Below are positions 17,420 to 26,221 of a stretch of DNA of 64,000 bases, piece after piece. Each line of letters starts with the position of its first letter. The first letter of the stretch is position 1. Both the position numbers and the translations under genes were made by a program. The DNA comes from Marinobacter goseongensis (lineage in GTDB: Bacteria; Pseudomonadota; Gammaproteobacteria; Pseudomonadales; Oleiphilaceae). Below the pieces are notes generated by a model, which was given only the letters and a program-made list of their open reading frames with translations, had not been told where the DNA came from and did not search any database. The stretch is from positions 124,001-188,000 of the forward strand of contig NZ_JAKZAI010000005.1 in assembly GCF_023156235.1 (NCBI RefSeq), read 5' to 3'.

Positions 17420-17970
17420 TACTGTTGTCCTTGCACGAATCGTTCGAAGTTGGCGTTGGCCTTGCCAGAATAAAACGCCTTGAAATTATCAGACAGCTTG
17501 CTGGCCGTCTGGATAGAGTCGTCCAGCGCCTCCATATCCATTTCCGCGAAGGAATAGACATTGCCAGTGTTGCTGTCTTTCCAGCGCGCCTTGATTCTGA
17601 CGCCGTTCAGGGCCGTTCTGGTTGAACTGACCAGGGTCTGTTCGATACTGCTGACGGCCGAATCTCCTGTGCTGGACGAATAGTCGCTCAGGGTGCTGTC
17701 GACATAGCTGGAGACTACCCGCGCAACTTCTGCTCGGGCCCTGCTGTCTGCTGTAGAGATCTGCAACGACTGATTGTTCAGGGGCGGTGCATAGGCAACC
17801 CCCTGAATATAGCGACCGTCATCGTCGTCAACAGCCTGGGTGCCTTCATTAACCCAGTCAGGGGCACCTGATATGCCCATATCGCTTTCAAGGGTTTCTC
17901 TGCTGCTGCAAGCAGCCAGGCCGGCCAGAACGGTCAGGATCATGGCGGCCGATAGTGAACGCTTCAACAT
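17419..17970 (-). CDS. LPP20-family lipoprotein, first gene of the operon
   Basis: A 183-residue lipoprotein beginning at 17970 (MLKRSLSAAMILTVLAGLAAC), with AGGAG about ten bases upstream; the ORF extends to 18039 without support. The mature protein contains GAPDWVNEGTQ and IQGVAYAPPL, followed by RARAEVARVVSSYVDSTLSDY, typical of LPP20 proteins. It is a distant relative of the protein at 14433-15491, so the operon carries two LPP20 members around the LpoB-like and TPR lipoproteins. Confidence 0.82.
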   Translation of the reverse strand: MLKRSLSAAMILTVLAGLAACSSRETLESDMGISGAPDWVNEGTQAVDDDDGRYIQGVAYAPPLNNQSLQISTADSRARAEVARVVSSYVDSTLSDYSSSTGDSAVSSIEQTLVSSTRTALNGVRIKARWKDSNTGNVYSFAEMDMEALDDSIQTASKLSDNFKAFYSGKANANFERFVQGQQ

Positions 17971-18293
17971 AGGTGTTTTACTCCTGGCGCTTGTGCCGTA
18001 AATACTTGATGTCGAGAATAACCTAAGTTCCGGTTTCAATCATCAAAGCTAGCGTTATGGCGGTTACTCAGCCTCAAGGAATGAGGGCGCACTCATCAAT
18101 TCCCAGAGGCGGGTCTGAGATGCAGATGAAGCCTCGAGAAAAGTCAGGTCAAAGAATCAAGTCTCGCAGAGAACGGAAGTGATCAATCAATCCCGGACCG
18201 TATTTTAAGATTTTCCTTGGCCGCAACGGGCGGAATGTCATCGTTGAATGTGTGAGGCCGGTATCGATTAGAAACCGGCATCGTGACCGGTGG
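17971..18293. other. Gene-free spacer between the lipoprotein operon and urtE
   Basis: No coding frame is convincing here. It should contain the promoter of the lipoprotein operon on the minus strand. A 6-bp dyad GCCGGT-N11-ACCGGC at 18257-18279 lies just after the urtE stop and could be a weak end-of-operon hairpin, but no T-run follows on the minus strand. Confidence 0.4.
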
Positions 18294-18992
18294 CTAGACC
18301 GTCAGGTGCTTCCTGATAAGTTCATCTGTCAGACCCGCAATCTCGTCTTCTGCAACTCTCCTCCCCCGATCCAGAATCGCAAACCGATCTGCATACTTCC
18401 GCGCAAACGGCAACTTCTGCTCAACCAGGAGAACGGTGAGTCCATCCTCCTCAATCAGCCTACGAATAACCTCGCCAATCTGCGCCACAATATTCGGCTG
18501 AATCCCCTCCCCCGGCTCATCCAGAATCAACAGCCTGGGCTCAATCACCAACGCCCGCCCAATGGCCAGTTGCTGTTGCTGCCCACCAGACAGGTCGCCA
18601 CCTCTGCGGTGTTTCATTTCCTTCAGCACCGGAAACAGCTCATACACCCGCTCGGGGATTTTCTTGCTGCCATCCTTACGCACCGCCAGGCCGGTGCGCA
18701 GGTTTTCTTCCACGGTCAGTAGCGGGAATATCTGCCGGCCCTGGGGCACGTAACCAATGCCCAGTCTTGAGCGGTCTTCGATTTTCTTTTTGGTGAGCTC
18801 CACGTCCTGCGCAAATTCGATGCTGCCGCTTTTGGTGGTTTCCTCGCCCATGATGCATTTCATCAAGGTGGTTTTGCCCACGCCGTTGCGGCCCATTACG
18901 CAGGTGCACTGGCCCTGGGGTACGTCCAGGTCCAGATCCCAGAGGGTGTGGCTTTCGCCGTAGTATTGGTTGAGCTTCTGGATCTTCAGCAT
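18294..18992 (-). CDS. urtE: Urea ABC transporter ATP-binding subunit UrtE
   Basis: A 232-residue ABC ATPase of the branched-chain/urea type. Walker A is GRNGVGKTT, the signature is LSGGQQQQLAIGRAL, Walker B is LLILDEP followed by GEGIQPNI, which is typical of UrtE/LivF. It energises urea uptake together with UrtD. It overlaps the last base of the urtD frame region and is the last gene of the minus-strand urt operon. Confidence 0.95.
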   Translation of the reverse strand: MLKIQKLNQYYGESHTLWDLDLDVPQGQCTCVMGRNGVGKTTLMKCIMGEETTKSGSIEFAQDVELTKKKIEDRSRLGIGYVPQGRQIFPLLTVEENLRTGLAVRKDGSKKIPERVYELFPVLKEMKHRRGGDLSGGQQQQLAIGRALVIEPRLLILDEPGEGIQPNIVAQIGEVIRRLIEEDGLTVLLVEQKLPFARKYADRFAILDRGRRVAEDEIAGLTDELIRKHLTV

Positions 18993-19816
18993 TACGCCTC
19001 CTCCCCGAGATAAACCTTGATGACTTCCGGGTCATTGGACACCTGGTCCATGGTGCCTTCGGCCAGCACGCTGCCCTGGTGCAGCACGGTGACCTGGCGG
19101 GCGATGGAGCGCACGAACCCCATGTCGTGCTCCACCACCACCACGGACTGCTTACCGGCCAGGCTGGTGAGCAGTTCGGCGGTGCGTTCCATTTCCTGTT
19201 CGGTCATGCCCGCTACCGGCTCGTCCACCAGCAGCAGCCGGGGTTTCTGCATCAGCAGCATGCCGATTTCCAGCCACTGTTTCTGGCCGTGGGAGAGGAT
19301 GCCGGCGGGCTTGTCCCGCAGTTGTTTCAGACCAATCATTTCCAGCACTTCGTCGATGCGGTCGCGGTATTCCGCTTTCATGATGGCAGTCAGCGTGGGC
19401 CAGATGCGCTTGTCGGCGGCCATGGCCAGTTCCAGGTTTTCGAAAACGGTGAGGGCTTCAAACACGGTGGGTTTCTGGAACTTGCGGCCGATGCCCAGGC
19501 TGGCGATGTCCGGCTCGTTCATGGTGAGCAGGTTGTGGCGGCTGCCGAACCATACCGAGCCGGTGTCCGGCCGGGTTTTACCGGTGATGATGTCCATCAT
19601 GGTGGTTTTGCCCGCGCCGTTGGGGCCGATGATGCAGCGCAGCTCGCCGTCGTCGATGGTGAGATTGAGGTTGTTGATGGCACGGAAGCCGTCAAAGCTC
19701 ACGTTGACGTCCTCGAGGTACAGGATCGGGCCATGGCGCACGTCCACCGGGGAGGCCTCGGGCGCAAGGAATTCGAACACCCGATCACGGTTGCTCAGTT
19801 GCTCGAATACGCTCAT
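18992..19816 (-). CDS. urtD: Urea ABC transporter ATP-binding subunit UrtD
   Basis: A 274-residue ABC ATPase. Walker A is GPNGAGKTT, the signature segment is LSHGQKQWLEIGMLL (the UrtD-specific variant), and Walker B is LLLVDEPVAGMTEQE. An N-terminal extension of about 25 residues precedes the ATPase fold, as in other UrtD proteins. It overlaps urtC by four bases and urtE by one, so translation is coupled. Confidence 0.95.
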   Translation of the reverse strand: MSVFEQLSNRDRVFEFLAPEASPVDVRHGPILYLEDVNVSFDGFRAINNLNLTIDDGELRCIIGPNGAGKTTMMDIITGKTRPDTGSVWFGSRHNLLTMNEPDIASLGIGRKFQKPTVFEALTVFENLELAMAADKRIWPTLTAIMKAEYRDRIDEVLEMIGLKQLRDKPAGILSHGQKQWLEIGMLLMQKPRLLLVDEPVAGMTEQEMERTAELLTSLAGKQSVVVVEHDMGFVRSIARQVTVLHQGSVLAEGTMDQVSNDPEVIKVYLGEEA

Positions 19817-20955
19817 GCGCTGGCCTCCTTCGACTGGGGTTTATAAGAGCCGTTTTCGGTCGGGTCATCGTCCTCCTGCTTGCGGCGTTTCTGCAGCAGG
19901 CCAGCAATACCCTTGGGCAGGAACACGGTCACCAGCACAAACAGGCCGCCGAGGGCGAACAACCAGGCGTCTGGCATCACGCCGGTGAACACGGTTTTGG
20001 CGTAGTTCACCAGGATGGCGCCGATCACCGCACCGTAGAGGGTGGCGCGACCACCCAAGGCAACCCACACCACGATCTCGATGGAGAACAGCGGCGAGAA
20101 TTCGCTGGGGTTGATGATGCCCACCTGGGGCACGTACAACGCCCCGGCCACACCCGCCAGCATGGCGGACACCACGAACACGAACAGCTGCACCCATTCC
20201 ACCCGGTATCCCAGAAAGCGGGTACGGGCTTCGGCGTCACGGCAGGCGATGCTGACCCGGCCGAGCTTGCTGGTGACGATGCCGCGGCAGATCACGTAGC
20301 CGACGGCCAGCGCGATGCCGGTGGCGATGAACAGCCCCAACCGGGTGGCGTCGGTGCGCAGGTTAAAGCCGACGATGTCGCGGAAGTCGGTCAGGCCGTT
20401 GTTGCCGCCAAAGCCCATTTCGTTGCGGAAGAACGCCAGCATCAGCGCAAAGGTCAGCGCCTGGGTGATGATCGACAGGTACACCCCGGTCACCCGCGAG
20501 CGGAACGCCAGGAAGCCGAACACCAGCGCCAGCAGGCCCGGGGCCAGCAGCACCATGATGAAGGCGAACCAGGCCATGTCGAAGCCCTGCCAGTACCAGG
20601 GCAGCGAGTCCCAGTTCAGAAACACCATGAAGTCCGGCAGCACCGGGTCACCATAAGTGCCGCGATCGCCGATCTGGCGCATCAGGTACATGCCCATAGC
20701 GTAGCCGCCGAGGGCAAAGAAGGCTCCGTGGCCGAGGCTGAGAATACCCAGGTAACCCCACACCAGGTCCACCGCCACCGCCAGCAGCGCGTAGCACAGG
20801 TATTTCCCCAGCAGGGTGACGGTATAGGCGCTGACATGCAGCGCATGGCCTTCCGGCATGATCAGGTGCAGCAGGGTGACCAGCGCCACCGCCGCGAACA
20901 GCACCCCGAGAAAGACCTGGGTGGAACGTTCCTGCAAAGGTCTTGTTAACCACAT
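19813..20955 (-). CDS. urtC: Urea ABC transporter permease UrtC
   Basis: A 380-residue inner membrane permease of the LivM type with eight to ten hydrophobic segments. GYLGILSLGHGAFFALGGYAMGMYLM is the conserved permease motif, and FRSRVTGVYLSIITQALTFALMLAFFRNEMGFGGNNGLT is characteristic of UrtC. It pairs with UrtB to form the channel. The start lies three bases after the urtB stop. Confidence 0.95.
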   Translation of the reverse strand: MWLTRPLQERSTQVFLGVLFAAVALVTLLHLIMPEGHALHVSAYTVTLLGKYLCYALLAVAVDLVWGYLGILSLGHGAFFALGGYAMGMYLMRQIGDRGTYGDPVLPDFMVFLNWDSLPWYWQGFDMAWFAFIMVLLAPGLLALVFGFLAFRSRVTGVYLSIITQALTFALMLAFFRNEMGFGGNNGLTDFRDIVGFNLRTDATRLGLFIATGIALAVGYVICRGIVTSKLGRVSIACRDAEARTRFLGYRVEWVQLFVFVVSAMLAGVAGALYVPQVGIINPSEFSPLFSIEIVVWVALGGRATLYGAVIGAILVNYAKTVFTGVMPDAWLFALGGLFVLVTVFLPKGIAGLLQKRRKQEDDDPTENGSYKPQSKEASA

Positions 20956-20958
20956 AGC

Positions 20959-22587
20959 TCAGCCCTCCGCAGCCCGGCCTTTCTGGGGAAATAGTCCCTT
21001 CGGCCGTTTTTGAATGAACAGAATGATCAGCACCAGCACCATGATCTTGGCCAGTACCGAGCCGGCCCAGGGTTCCAGAATCTGGTTGATGGTGCCCAGT
21101 GACAGCCCCGCCAGCAGGGTGCCCCAGAGGTTACCCACGCCGCCAAACACCACCACCATGAAGGAATCGATGATGTAGTTCTGGCCCAGATTGGGGCCGA
21201 CGTTGGTGATCTGTGACAGCGCCACGCCCGCCAGCCCGGCCACGCCGGAACCCAGGCCGAAAGTCAGGATGTCTACGCGGGTGGCACGAATGCCCATGGA
21301 ACGGGCCATGGCGCGGTTCTGGGTCACGGCCCGCACTTCCAGGCCGAGGCGGGTCTTGCGCATAATCAACATCAGCCCGGCGAATACCACCAGGGCAAAA
21401 CCGATGACGTACATGCGGTTCAGGGTCAGCGACAGCGCGTCGTTGATCACCAGCGAGCCGCTCATCCACTCCGGGGTGGTCACCGAACGGTTGAGGGGGG
21501 AAATCACCGTGCGCACCAGTTGCTGCAGAATCAGGCTGACACCGAAGGTGGCCAGCAGGGTTTCCAGCGGGCGGCCTTTGAGGTGCTGGATCACGCTGCG
21601 TTCGATGGCGATGCCCGCCAGCGCCGCGACCAGAAAGCCGGCGGGAATGGACAGGATCAGCGCCAGCCCGGGCTGGCCCGGTAACAGCTGCTGCATGCCC
21701 CAGGTGGTGTAGGCCCCCAGCATGATCAGTTCGCCGTGGGCCATGTTGATCACGCCCATCACGCCAAAGGTGATGGCCAGACCAATGGCCGCCAGCACCA
21801 GCACCGAGCCGAGAGACAACCCGAAATACAGGGTCTCCGCAACGCGGTTCATTTGCAGTTTCTGCTCGATAGAGACCAGCGCCTGTTTGGCGCGAGCGGC
21901 GGCTGCGGGGTCATCCCCGGCCACGGCGTTATTGAGGGCGGCGCGGGCGTTGCTGTGGAGGCTCCCGGTCAGTACGTCGATGGCCTCGACCCGGGCCTGG
22001 GAGTCGCCCTGCTCCAGCTGGTAAATGGCAACGGACTCTTCAATGCGATTGCGAACCGGACCCGGCAGGTCCCGTTCCAGTAATTTGTTCAGTGGGTTCA
22101 CCACACTGTTGTTCACTTTGCCCATCATGGCTTCGGCGGCGTTTTCCTGAACTTCGGGGTCGTCCGAATACAGGTCCAGCATGGCCAGCACGCCTTCCAG
22201 TTTGCCGCGGATGGCATTATTGATGTTCACCCGGTCCAGCTCCCGGCGGGAGATCTCGCCCAGGTTGTCACCGGTAAGCGGGTCGGCAATGGTCCAGTTG
22301 CGGCCTACGTTGCGCAGCACTTCCACCACCTGCCCGGTGTTTTTGTTGCGACTCAGACGGTTATTGCCATAAGCATCCAGCCAGTCTCGGGCGCGGGGAT
22401 CACCGCTGTCGACAATGGCTTCAATGGCGGCGTCGATTTGCCGTGGGGAGGCGTCGGCCAGGTCCGCGAGCAGCGCCTGACCGGGGTCGGCTTTTACCGG
22501 GCTGGCGACGATGAATGCGAGTGCCAGCAGCACGGTCAGGCCCAGGCGTTTGAGACAAGGGGATGCGAGCCATCGGGAGATGCCCAT
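20959..22587 (-). CDS. urtB: Urea ABC transporter permease UrtB
   Basis: A 542-residue permease. It has a signal-like N-terminus (to about residue 33), a periplasmic helical domain of about 200 residues with HEAT-like repeats, and a LivH-like membrane part from about residue 255 (LAITFGVMGVINMAHGELIMLGAYTTW). The long N-terminal domain is normal for UrtB and separates it from LivH. AGGA precedes the ATG at 22587. A 104-base gap separates it from urtA, which may allow extra urtA expression by mRNA processing. Confidence 0.94.
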   Translation of the reverse strand: MGISRWLASPCLKRLGLTVLLALAFIVASPVKADPGQALLADLADASPRQIDAAIEAIVDSGDPRARDWLDAYGNNRLSRNKNTGQVVEVLRNVGRNWTIADPLTGDNLGEISRRELDRVNINNAIRGKLEGVLAMLDLYSDDPEVQENAAEAMMGKVNNSVVNPLNKLLERDLPGPVRNRIEESVAIYQLEQGDSQARVEAIDVLTGSLHSNARAALNNAVAGDDPAAAARAKQALVSIEQKLQMNRVAETLYFGLSLGSVLVLAAIGLAITFGVMGVINMAHGELIMLGAYTTWGMQQLLPGQPGLALILSIPAGFLVAALAGIAIERSVIQHLKGRPLETLLATFGVSLILQQLVRTVISPLNRSVTTPEWMSGSLVINDALSLTLNRMYVIGFALVVFAGLMLIMRKTRLGLEVRAVTQNRAMARSMGIRATRVDILTFGLGSGVAGLAGVALSQITNVGPNLGQNYIIDSFMVVVFGGVGNLWGTLLAGLSLGTINQILEPWAGSVLAKIMVLVLIILFIQKRPKGLFPQKGRAAEG

Positions 22588-22691
22588 GTGTCCGTCCTGT
22601 TGTTGAAGAGAAAGGATGGGTTCGGAACTCGGGAAACACCCGGGGCGCTCACGCGGCCCCGGGGTTCATTCTGCGAGATGTGATCGGCAGA

Positions 22692-24002
22692 TCAGTCAGC
22701 GTCGGCCAGGGCCTGCTCGCCGGCAGAGGCGCCACAGGTGCCGGATTTGACGTTGAAGTTGCCGCACTTAAGCGGCGCACGCCAATCGGCAATCAGGTCA
22801 CGGGAACCCGGCAGGAAGTCAGACCAGGCATCACCCGCCACGGTGGAGGAGGTTTCCCACACCACGGAGAACTGGCCGTTGTCCTGAATCTCGCCGATCA
22901 GCACCGGCTTGGTGATGTGGTGGTTCGGCATCATGGTAGCGTAACCGCCGGTCAGGTTGGGAACGGCCACGCCGATGATGGCGTCTTTCACCGCGTCCAC
23001 ATCGGTGGTGCCGGCTTTCTTCACCGCTTCCACGTACATGTTAAAGCCAATGTAGTGAGCTTCCATGGGGTCGTTAGTCACGGCTTTCTCGTCGCCCTTG
23101 TACTCAACCCAGGCGTCGATGAAGTCGTAGTTGGCGTCGCTGTCCACACTCATGAAGTAGTTCCATGCGGCCAGGTGACCCACCAGCGGTCCGGTGTCGA
23201 TACCCGCCAGTTCCTGCTCGCCCACGGAGAAAGCCACCACCGGGATGTCGGAAGAGGCGATGCCCTGGTTGCCCAGCTCACGGTAGAACGGCACGTTGGC
23301 GTCGCCGTTGATGGTGGAAACCACTGCGGTCTTCTTGCCGGCGCTGCCGAACTTCTTGATATCAGACACAATGGACTGCCAGTCGGAGTGACCGAAAGGC
23401 GTGTAATTGATCATGATGTCGGCTTCGGCCACACCCATGTCTTTCAGGTAGGTTTCCAGAATCTTGTTGGTGGTGCGGGGGTATACATAGTCCGTGCCCG
23501 CCAGAACCCAGCGCTCAACGCCCAGCTCGTTCTTCAGGTAGTCCACCGCCGGGATGGCCTGCTGGTTGGGCGCGGCACCGGTATAGAAAACGTTTTCTGA
23601 CGACTCTTCACCTTCATACTGCACCGGGTAGAACAGCAGGCCGTTGAGCTCTTCCACCACCGGCAGTACCGACTTGCGGGACACTGACGTCCAGTTGCCG
23701 AAAATCACGTCTACCTTCTCTTTTTCCAGCAGCTCACGGGCTTTCTCGGCAAACAGCGGCCAGTTGGAGGCGGGGTCGACCACAACGGCTTCCAGCTGAC
23801 GGCCGTCAATGCCGCCTTTGGCGTTCTGCTGTTCGATCAGCATTTCCATGGTGTCTTTCAGGGCGGTTTCACTGATCGCCATGGTGCCGGACAGAGAGTG
23901 CAGGATGCCAACCTTGATGGGATCTTCCGCGGCCATGGCGTGGAAGGATAACGACAGCGCCAGAGCAGAGAGGCCCAGCTTCACGTATTTTTTGATGCTC
24001 AT
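22692..24002 (-). CDS. urtA: Urea ABC transporter substrate-binding protein UrtA
   Basis: A 436-residue periplasmic binding protein with a signal peptide (MSIKKYVKLGLSALALSLSFHAMA). The mature protein begins DPIKVGILHSLSGTMAISETALKDT, the standard urea-binding UrtA start, and includes FGNWTSVSRKSVLPVVEE and LNGLLFYPVQYEGEESS, all typical for UrtA and FmdD-like proteins. AAAGGA lies before the ATG. As first gene of urtABCDE it is probably driven by the sigma-54-like promoter at 24077-24092. An amide-binding (FmdD) role is less likely beside urea carboxylase. Confidence 0.95.
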   Translation of the reverse strand: MSIKKYVKLGLSALALSLSFHAMAAEDPIKVGILHSLSGTMAISETALKDTMEMLIEQQNAKGGIDGRQLEAVVVDPASNWPLFAEKARELLEKEKVDVIFGNWTSVSRKSVLPVVEELNGLLFYPVQYEGEESSENVFYTGAAPNQQAIPAVDYLKNELGVERWVLAGTDYVYPRTTNKILETYLKDMGVAEADIMINYTPFGHSDWQSIVSDIKKFGSAGKKTAVVSTINGDANVPFYRELGNQGIASSDIPVVAFSVGEQELAGIDTGPLVGHLAAWNYFMSVDSDANYDFIDAWVEYKGDEKAVTNDPMEAHYIGFNMYVEAVKKAGTTDVDAVKDAIIGVAVPNLTGGYATMMPNHHITKPVLIGEIQDNGQFSVVWETSSTVAGDAWSDFLPGSRDLIADWRAPLKCGNFNVKSGTCGASAGEQALADAD

Positions 24003-24076
24003 GTTGTGAGTCCTTTTACTTTGTTGGGTTTTACCTGATTAGAGAGTGTCGTTCGTCGTAAACGCACTTCCCTCTC

Positions 24077-24092
24077 TGCATCTGCTGTTCCA
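24077..24092 (-). promoter_or_regulatory. Candidate sigma-54 promoter of urtABCDE
   Basis: On the minus strand the sequence reads TGGAAC-N6-TGCA, with GG and GC ten bases apart as sigma-54 requires; it differs from consensus at two positions. It would start transcription about 64 bases before urtA. Weaker than the divergent site at 24305. Confidence 0.45.
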
Positions 24093-24127
24093 CATTACCC
24101 ATATATTCCGCAAAAACAGCGACTTAT

Positions 24128-24139
24128 CTAGTATACAAG
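24128..24139. promoter_or_regulatory. GTATAC-type operator, site 1
   Basis: CTAGTATACAAG, matching the palindrome CTTGTATACAAG at 11 of 12 bases. The same core recurs at 24327-24338. Palindromes with a GTATAC core are bound by several FadR-subfamily GntR proteins, and a gene of that type ends the locus (30015-30737). Assignment to it is inference. Confidence 0.6.
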
Positions 24140-24224
24140 CAGATCGATTCGTACCCGGCCAGAACCAAATCCCCCTTAACTCACTGTTTTACGGTTCTGT
24201 TTTGGTGCGCCCGCACCGGCTTTG

Positions 24225-24245
24225 GGCGCTCACTTTTGAAGCGCC
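24225..24245. promoter_or_regulatory. Inverted repeat GGCGCT-N9-AGCGCC in the urea spacer
   Basis: A perfect 6+6 dyad about 60 bases upstream of the sigma-54 promoter, with a second dyad GGTGC-N4-GCACC at 24204-24217. Enhancer-binding proteins act from this kind of position. Neither dyad matches the NtrC consensus orientation (GCAC...GTGC), so the binding protein is unknown. Confidence 0.35.
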
Positions 24246-24304
24246 ATTTCCGCAAAAAACACTATCCAACTGTTTTTAAACGCTTTTAAAGAAAATTTGT
24301 CAAA

Positions 24305-24319
24305 TGGCACGGGCATTGC
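24305..24319 (+). promoter_or_regulatory. Sigma-54 promoter of the urea amidolyase operon
   Basis: TGGCAC-N5-TTGC at 24305-24319 (read TGGCACGGGCATTGC) is almost exactly the -24/-12 consensus for sigma-54. Transcription should start near 24331, 33 bases before the allophanate hydrolase ATG and inside the GTATAC site at 24327-24338. This predicts activation by a nitrogen-response enhancer-binding protein and repression by a GntR protein. Confidence 0.8.
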
Positions 24320-24326
24320 CAATCAG

Positions 24327-24338
24327 GATGTATACAAG
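24327..24338. promoter_or_regulatory. GTATAC-type operator, site 2
   Basis: GATGTATACAAG shares its last nine bases, except the first base of context, with site 1 at 24128-24139. It overlaps the predicted start site of the sigma-54 promoter, a position where repressor binding would block transcription. Confidence 0.6.
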
Positions 24339-24363
24339 ATGACAAACTGCACGAGGACAACCC

Positions 24364-26208
24364 ATGCCTTCAACAACCGGATGGACACTGCATGACTGGC
24401 GCGCCGCCTACGGTCAGGGCCAGTCGCCGGAGTCCCTGCTGGGCGAATTGCTGACCAGCCTGGATACCACCCCTAATAAAGACGTGGCCTGGATCTCCCT
24501 GATCGATCAGGCCGGCCTGAAGAAAGCGCTGGCGGATCTGGACCAGCTGGCGCAACAGTCCGGCGGTAATCGGGCAGCGCTGCCTTTATATGGTGTGCCG
24601 TTCGCAGTGAAGGACAACATTGATGCTGTGGGTTTCGAGACCACCGCTGGTTGCCCTGCCTACGCCTATACACCCCAGCAGGACGCCGCCACCGTCGCCC
24701 GCCTCAAGGCCGCCGGCGCCATCCTGATTGGCAAAACCAACCTGGATCAGTTCGCCACCGGGCTGGTGGGCACCCGCTCGCCGTACGGAGCGGTGCCCAA
24801 CACCTTCAAACCGGAAGTGATCAGCGGCGGTTCCAGCTCCGGTTCCGCGTCGGTGGTGGCCCGCGGGCTGGTACCGTTTGCCCTGGGGACCGACACCGCC
24901 GGTTCCGGCCGGGTGCCGGCGGGGCTGAACAACCTGGTGGGGCTGAAACCCACCAAAGGTCAGTTCAGCATTGAAGGCGTGGTGCCGGCCTGCAAGTCCC
25001 TGGATTGCGTGTCGATCTTTGCCCTGACGGTGGGCGACGCCGGGGCCGTGCAGCAGGTAATGGCTGGCTATCAGCCGACCGATGCGTTCTCCCGCCAGGC
25101 GCCTACCACCCTGCCCGACGATGCACCGGCCATTCGCCGGAACGGCCCCATCAAACGCCTGGCCATTCCCGAACAGCCCCAGTGGTTCGGGGATCAACAG
25201 GCGGAAGCGGCCTGGAATACCGCCCTCAGTAACTGGCGCCAGCAGGATGTGGAGCTGGTGCCGTTGGATTTTGCGCGGATGTCGGAACTGGCGGCACTGC
25301 TGTACGAGGGCCCCTGGGTCGCAGAACGCCACGCGGCAGTGGAAGGGTTTATCGCGGAGCACGCCCGCGAGATGAATCCGGTGGTGAAAGGCATTATCGA
25401 AAAAGCCGCCAACTTCACCGCCACCGATGCCTTCAAGGCCCAGTACCGCAAGGAAGAGCTGGTGCGCGCCATTGATGGACAACTGCAGGATATCGACGCC
25501 CTGCTGGTGCCTACGGCCCCTACCGCCCCGACTATTGACGCGGTGAATGCGGACCCGGTCACTCTCAACAGTCAGCTGGGCACTTACACCAATTTCGTCA
25601 ACCTGGCGGATTTCTGTGCCCTGGCGGTGCCCGCCGGTTTCCGCGACGACGGCCTGCCTTTCGGAGTCACCCTGATCAGCGGTGCCTGGAAAGACGCCGA
25701 ACTGCAGAGGCTGGCCAGCCAGTGGCTGAACGCCCACCCCACCCCGCTGGGCGCCACCGACCTGAACCGCCCCATCGAAGAACCGGCCGCCCCGATGCCG
25801 GCGGACACCATTACCGTCGCCGTGGTGGGTGCTCACCTCAGCGGCATGCCCCTGAACACCCAGCTCACCGAGCGCAACGCGGTGCTGCTGGAGCAGACCA
25901 CCACTTCAGCCAACTACTGCCTGTACGCCCTGCCCAACACCACACCGCCGAAACCGGGGCTCAAACGGGTTGGCCCGGAAAACGGCCGCGAAATGATCGT
26001 GGAGGTGTGGCAGATGGCCAGCTCTGAGTTCGGCTCCTTGGTTGACCTGATTCCGGCGCCCCTGGGCATCGGCAACGTGGAGCTGGCCGATGGCCGCTGG
26101 GTCAACGGCTTTATTTGCGAAGGCTACGGCTTCGAAGGCGCCCGGGACGTGACCGAATTCGGCGGCTGGCGCGCCTTCATCACCGCCCTCAAATCCGGAC
26201 AGGCATAA
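24364..26208 (+). CDS. atzF: Allophanate hydrolase
   Basis: A 614-residue enzyme that splits allophanate into ammonia and carbon dioxide, the second step of urea amidolyase. The N-terminal amidase-signature domain (about 1-455) has the Ser-cisSer-Lys triad: Lys in AVKDNID (83), GGSSSGSA (about 156-162) and DTAGSG with the nucleophilic Ser (181). The C-terminal domain (about 475-614) of the allophanate hydrolase type is present (MPLNTQLTERNAVLLEQTTTS, FICEGYGFEGA). GAGGA lies before the ATG. Urea carboxylase follows after 13 bases. Confidence 0.95.
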   Translation: MPSTTGWTLHDWRAAYGQGQSPESLLGELLTSLDTTPNKDVAWISLIDQAGLKKALADLDQLAQQSGGNRAALPLYGVPFAVKDNIDAVGFETTAGCPAYAYTPQQDAATVARLKAAGAILIGKTNLDQFATGLVGTRSPYGAVPNTFKPEVISGGSSSGSASVVARGLVPFALGTDTAGSGRVPAGLNNLVGLKPTKGQFSIEGVVPACKSLDCVSIFALTVGDAGAVQQVMAGYQPTDAFSRQAPTTLPDDAPAIRRNGPIKRLAIPEQPQWFGDQQAEAAWNTALSNWRQQDVELVPLDFARMSELAALLYEGPWVAERHAAVEGFIAEHAREMNPVVKGIIEKAANFTATDAFKAQYRKEELVRAIDGQLQDIDALLVPTAPTAPTIDAVNADPVTLNSQLGTYTNFVNLADFCALAVPAGFRDDGLPFGVTLISGAWKDAELQRLASQWLNAHPTPLGATDLNRPIEEPAAPMPADTITVAVVGAHLSGMPLNTQLTERNAVLLEQTTTSANYCLYALPNTTPPKPGLKRVGPENGREMIVEVWQMASSEFGSLVDLIPAPLGIGNVELADGRWVNGFICEGYGFEGARDVTEFGGWRAFITALKSGQA

Positions 26209-26221
26209 GGAGAGCCCAACC

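Noticed and set aside
22563..23600. Plus-strand frame of 345 residues
   Set aside because: Antisense shadow of urtA with His/Val-rich composition typical of such shadows.
24204..24217. GGTGC-N4-GCACC dyad as an NtrC site
   Set aside because: The half-sites are in the opposite order from the NtrC consensus (GCAC...GTGC).
24003..24363. Guanidine (ykkC) riboswitch before the urea carboxylase operon
   Set aside because: No ykkC core elements were seen; the spacer is explained by a sigma-54 promoter and operators.
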